In this document: positions 61,610 to 64,000 of the stretch, in pieces
How the letters are laid out: each line of letters opens with the position of its first letter
Position numbering within the stretch: the stretch's first letter is position 1
NCBI GenBank assembly: GCA_017512425.1
Contig: JAFWGI010000012.1
Coordinates: 434,001-498,000, forward strand
From: Hyphomicrobium sp.
GTDB lineage: Bacteria; Pseudomonadota; Alphaproteobacteria; Rhizobiales; Hyphomicrobiaceae
DNA length: 64,000 bases
Direction: 5' to 3'
Position numbers and translations under genes: made by a program
The notes under the pieces: generated by a model
What the model saw: only the letters and a program-made list of their open reading frames with translations
Told to the model about the DNA's origin: nothing
Databases searched by the model: none

Positions 61610-62965
61610 ATGTCTGCACCGCACTCGCTGATTGTCGTCCTTGCCGCTGGAAAAGGCACGCGCATGAAGTCGGCGTTGCCAAAAGTCCTGCACAAGGTTG
61701 CAGGCCGCTCGATGCTCGGCCATGTGCTCGACCTCGCCGGGAAAAGTGCCGGCGGAACTGTCGCGGTCGTCGTCGGTCCCGGCATGGACAACGTCGCTAC
61801 GGAGGCGGCCGCGATTTTTCCGGGCGCGACGGCCTACACCCAGCATGAGCAGCGCGGCACCGCCGACGCAGTGCTTGCCGCCCGCCCGGTGATTGAGGTT
61901 CATGCCGGTGATGTGATTGTGCTTTACGCCGACACGCCGTTGATCCGCCCCGAAACCATCGCGCGCATCCGCGCCAAGCTTGATGAGGGCGTCAACGTTG
62001 CGGTGCTCGGCTTTCGCGCCAAAGATCCAACGGGCTACGGCCGTCTGCTGACGTCGGGCAATGGCGAACTGACCGCTATCCGCGAAGACAAGGACGCGAG
62101 CGACGCCGAGCGCAAAATCGATCTCTGCAATTCGGGCGTCATGGCGTTTCGCGTGCCGCGCCTGGCTGATTTGCTCGGCCGTATCGGCAATGCCAACGCC
62201 AAGGGCGAATTCTATCTGACCGACGCGGTCGAAATCGCCCGGGCCGACGGGCTCAAAGCCGCGGTCGTCGAATGCGCCGAAGACGAAGTGCTAGGCGTGA
62301 ACGCGCGCGATCAGCTCGCCGAGGCGGAAGCCATCTGGCAGCAGCGCGCGCGCAAGGCTTTGATGGTCAGCGGCGTCACGATGATCGCGCCGGATACCGT
62401 CTGGCTTTCATTCGACACTAAGATCGCCAACGACGTCAAAATCGAGCCGAACGTGTTCTTCGGCCCGGGCGTCACCGTAGAAAGCGGTGCCGAGATCAAG
62501 GCGAACTGCCATTTCGAGGGCGCCACCATCGGCGCCAACGCACGCATCGGCCCGTTCGCGCGTCTGAGGCCTGGCGCGAAACTTGGCGAGGACGTCCACG
62601 TCGGCAATTTCGTCGAGGTCAAAAACGTTGCGATGGCGGATGGGTCAAAAGCCAACCATCTGGCGTATCTCGGCGATGGCACGGTCGGCGCCAAAGCCAA
62701 CATCGGCGCCGGTACGATCTTCTGCAATTATGACGGCTTCAACAAAAGCAAAACCGAGATCGGCGAAGGGGCGTTCGTCGGCTCCAATTCGTCGCTTGTC
62801 GCCCCTGTTAAAATCGGCGCGGGCGCGTACGTCGGCTCGGGCAGCGTCATCACCAAGAACGTGTCCGATGGCGCGCTCGCACTTGAGCGCTCCGATCAGA
62901 AAGAGCACCCGGGCTGGGCCGAGAAGTTCCGCACGATGATGGCCCGGCGTAAGGGTAAATCTTAA
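61610..62965 (+). CDS. glmU: Bifunctional UDP-N-acetylglucosamine pyrophosphorylase / glucosamine-1-phosphate N-acetyltransferase
   Basis: 451 residues, normal length. The N-terminal uridyltransferase domain has VLAAGKGTRMKSALPKVLHKVAG (11-33), QHEQRGTADAV and YADTPLI. A linker at about 225-250 leads to the left-handed beta-helix acetyltransferase with hexapeptide repeats (IEPNVFFGPGVTVESGAEIKANCHFEGATIGANARIGPFARL). The C-terminal active-site part includes KPNHLAYLGD-like KANHLAYLGDGTVG and NYDGFNKSKTEIGEGAFVGSNSSLVAPVKIG. It makes UDP-GlcNAc for peptidoglycan and lipopolysaccharide. glmS follows after 146 bases, so substrate supply and use are clustered. Confidence 0.97.
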   Translation: MSAPHSLIVVLAAGKGTRMKSALPKVLHKVAGRSMLGHVLDLAGKSAGGTVAVVVGPGMDNVATEAAAIFPGATAYTQHEQRGTADAVLAARPVIEVHAGDVIVLYADTPLIRPETIARIRAKLDEGVNVAVLGFRAKDPTGYGRLLTSGNGELTAIREDKDASDAERKIDLCNSGVMAFRVPRLADLLGRIGNANAKGEFYLTDAVEIARADGLKAAVVECAEDEVLGVNARDQLAEAEAIWQQRARKALMVSGVTMIAPDTVWLSFDTKIANDVKIEPNVFFGPGVTVESGAEIKANCHFEGATIGANARIGPFARLRPGAKLGEDVHVGNFVEVKNVAMADGSKANHLAYLGDGTVGAKANIGAGTIFCNYDGFNKSKTEIGEGAFVGSNSSLVAPVKIGAGAYVGSGSVITKNVSDGALALERSDQKEHPGWAEKFRTMMARRKGKS

Positions 62966-63111
62966 CTGTGCACGCGTCTTGCAAAGTCCCGGGTGCGACA
63001 ATCGCTGCGGTGTCAGTCCGGGACGAGATTGTTTGAAATATAGTGTGATTTGAGATCGCCCTTAACCATCGCCATCCTTGGCGTGGGGGCTGCTGTCAGG
63101 GATTAGAACGC

Positions 63112-64000
63112 ATGTGCGGGATCGTCGGAATCCTCGGTAAAACGCCTGTCGCGACCAATCTGGTCGACGCGCTCCGGCGTCTCGAATACCGCGGTTATGA
63201 TTCGGCTGGCATCGCGACCGTCGAAACCGGCACGCTGACGCGCCGCCGCGCCGAAGGCAAACTGCGCAATCTGGAATCGCGCCTGTTGTCCGAGCCGCTC
63301 TCCGGCTTGACCGGTATCGGGCACACGCGCTGGGCCACGCACGGCCGTCCGACCGAACGCAATGCGCATCCGCACATGACGGCGAAAGTCTCCGTCGTCC
63401 ATAACGGCATCATCGAGAACTTCCGCGAACTGCGCGCCGAACTTGAATCGAAAGGTCATAAGTTCGAGACGGAAACCGACACTGAAGCCGTCGTGCATTT
63501 GATCACGCACGAAATGCAGAATGGTCTCGGCCCGGTCGATGCCGTGCGTGCCGCGCTCCAGCATTTGCAGGGTGCGTTCGCGCTCGGCATCATATTCGCC
63601 GGGCACGACGATCTTATGATCGCCGCACGGCAAGGTTCGCCGCTCGCGCTGGGGCATGGCTCGGGCGAGATGTATTTGGGTTCGGATGCGATCGCGCTCG
63701 CACCGTTCACCGATACGATCACCTATCTCGAAGAGGGCGACTGGGCAGTGCTGCATCGTTCCGGCGCCGAAATATTCGACCGCGAAAACCGCCGCGTCGA
63801 TCGGCCGTCCGTCAAATCGGTTGCAAGTTCGCTGCTCGTCGACAAGGGCAACCACCGCCACTTCATGGTGAAGGAGATCCACGAGCAGCCGGAAGTCATT
63901 TCGCACACGCTGTCGAACTACATCGACATGGTGGCGGCGAGGGTCAACTTCCCCGACCTTGGCATCGATCTCGCCAAGATCAACCGCGTCACGATCTCGG
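63112..64000 (+). CDS. glmS: Glutamine--fructose-6-phosphate aminotransferase (isomerising), N-terminal part (cut by window end)
   Basis: 296 codons are visible from the ATG at 63112; the frame runs open to the window end. Cys2 is the N-terminal nucleophile (MCGIVGILGK) after removal of Met1. The glutaminase domain continues with LRRLEYRGYDSAGIA, GHTRWATHGRPTERNAHPH and VHNGIIENFRELR. The start of the linker to the isomerase domain is HRHFMVKEIHEQPEVISHTL. It makes glucosamine-6-phosphate, the first step towards the substrate of the GlmU protein encoded just upstream. The two sugar-isomerase (SIS) domains lie beyond the window. Confidence 0.97.
   Translation, partial: MCGIVGILGKTPVATNLVDALRRLEYRGYDSAGIATVETGTLTRRRAEGKLRNLESRLLSEPLSGLTGIGHTRWATHGRPTERNAHPHMTAKVSVVHNGIIENFRELRAELESKGHKFETETDTEAVVHLITHEMQNGLGPVDAVRAALQHLQGAFALGIIFAGHDDLMIAARQGSPLALGHGSGEMYLGSDAIALAPFTDTITYLEEGDWAVLHRSGAEIFDRENRRVDRPSVKSVASSLLVDKGNHRHFMVKEIHEQPEVISHTLSNYIDMVAARVNFPDLGIDLAKINRVTIS

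Noticed and set aside
1..64000. Search for tRNA genes, rRNA, transposases, integrases or a prophage
   Set aside because: None seen in the intergenic gaps or among the coding regions; gene content and codon use look uniform apart from two palindromic repeats.

Overview
The window looks like the chromosome of an alphaproteobacterium of the order Hyphomicrobiales, probably a methylotroph-like genus such as Hyphomicrobium. This is inference. It rests on the ccmH-degP-response regulator-histidine kinase-glnE order, a high-GC codon pattern, an NrsF-type anti-sigma protein behind a SigF-like ECF factor, a large PQQ-alcohol-dehydrogenase neighbourhood and a carboxynorspermidine-type polyamine route. 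I found no tRNA, rRNA, CRISPR array, integrase or transposase. Repeats are limited to two palindromic intergenic elements (about 15437-15557 and 17529-17619).

Layout. 1-8279: the tail of ccmH, a secreted trypsin-like protease, degP, an OmpR-type two-component pair and glnE. 8356-10024: an ECF sigma factor, a membrane protein that is probably its anti-sigma factor, and a periplasmic heavy-metal-sensor protein. 10077-14012: an unusual histidine kinase and pepN. 14149-16794: carboxynorspermidine dehydrogenase and decarboxylase, for spermidine-type polyamines. 16966-27994: the most interesting block, a quinoprotein (PQQ) alcohol-oxidation neighbourhood. It holds a lanthanide-type PQQ alcohol dehydrogenase, cytochrome c-550 (PedF-like), a MoxJ-like binding protein, two fused SoxYZ-like carriers, a SoxH-like metallohydrolase, a DUF1194 protein and a SoxCD-like molybdenum enzyme/cytochrome pair. 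Divergently it holds a beta-propeller protein and a rhodanese-like CXXCW protein. A compact predicted RNA structure ending in a strong intrinsic terminator lies just upstream of the beta-propeller gene.

28053-31587: a second ECF operon (sigma plus NrsF) with a near-perfect autoregulatory promoter, a DUF3307 membrane protein and a sorbosone-dehydrogenase-like protein. 31709-36294: a molybdopterin oxidoreductase, a secreted caspase-like protein and an unknown secreted protein. 36428-40745: kdpE and a shortened kdpD facing the potassium transporter gene kup. 40960-48215: a very large secreted repeat protein diverging from a third ECF sigma/anti-sigma operon that includes a secreted subtilisin. 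48244-52794: a DUF6980 protein, a decayed alginate-lyase-like gene, and the elongation factor P system (epmB, a GFA-family gene and epmA in one overlapping operon, with efp divergent). 52806-64000: transglutaminase-like, DUF2339, a possible cysteine peptidase, malonyl-CoA decarboxylase, a YpfJ-type zinc peptidase, a SPOR-like membrane protein, glmU and the start of glmS.

Taken together the window is rich in envelope surveillance (three ECF systems, DegP, OmpR-type regulation) and periplasmic redox chemistry. In the PQQ block, the dehydrogenase and its cytochrome sit beside Sox-like sulfur-carrier and sulfane-dehydrogenase proteins, with no soxXAB visible. This suggests a periplasmic relay whose chemistry is not obvious from the family names.
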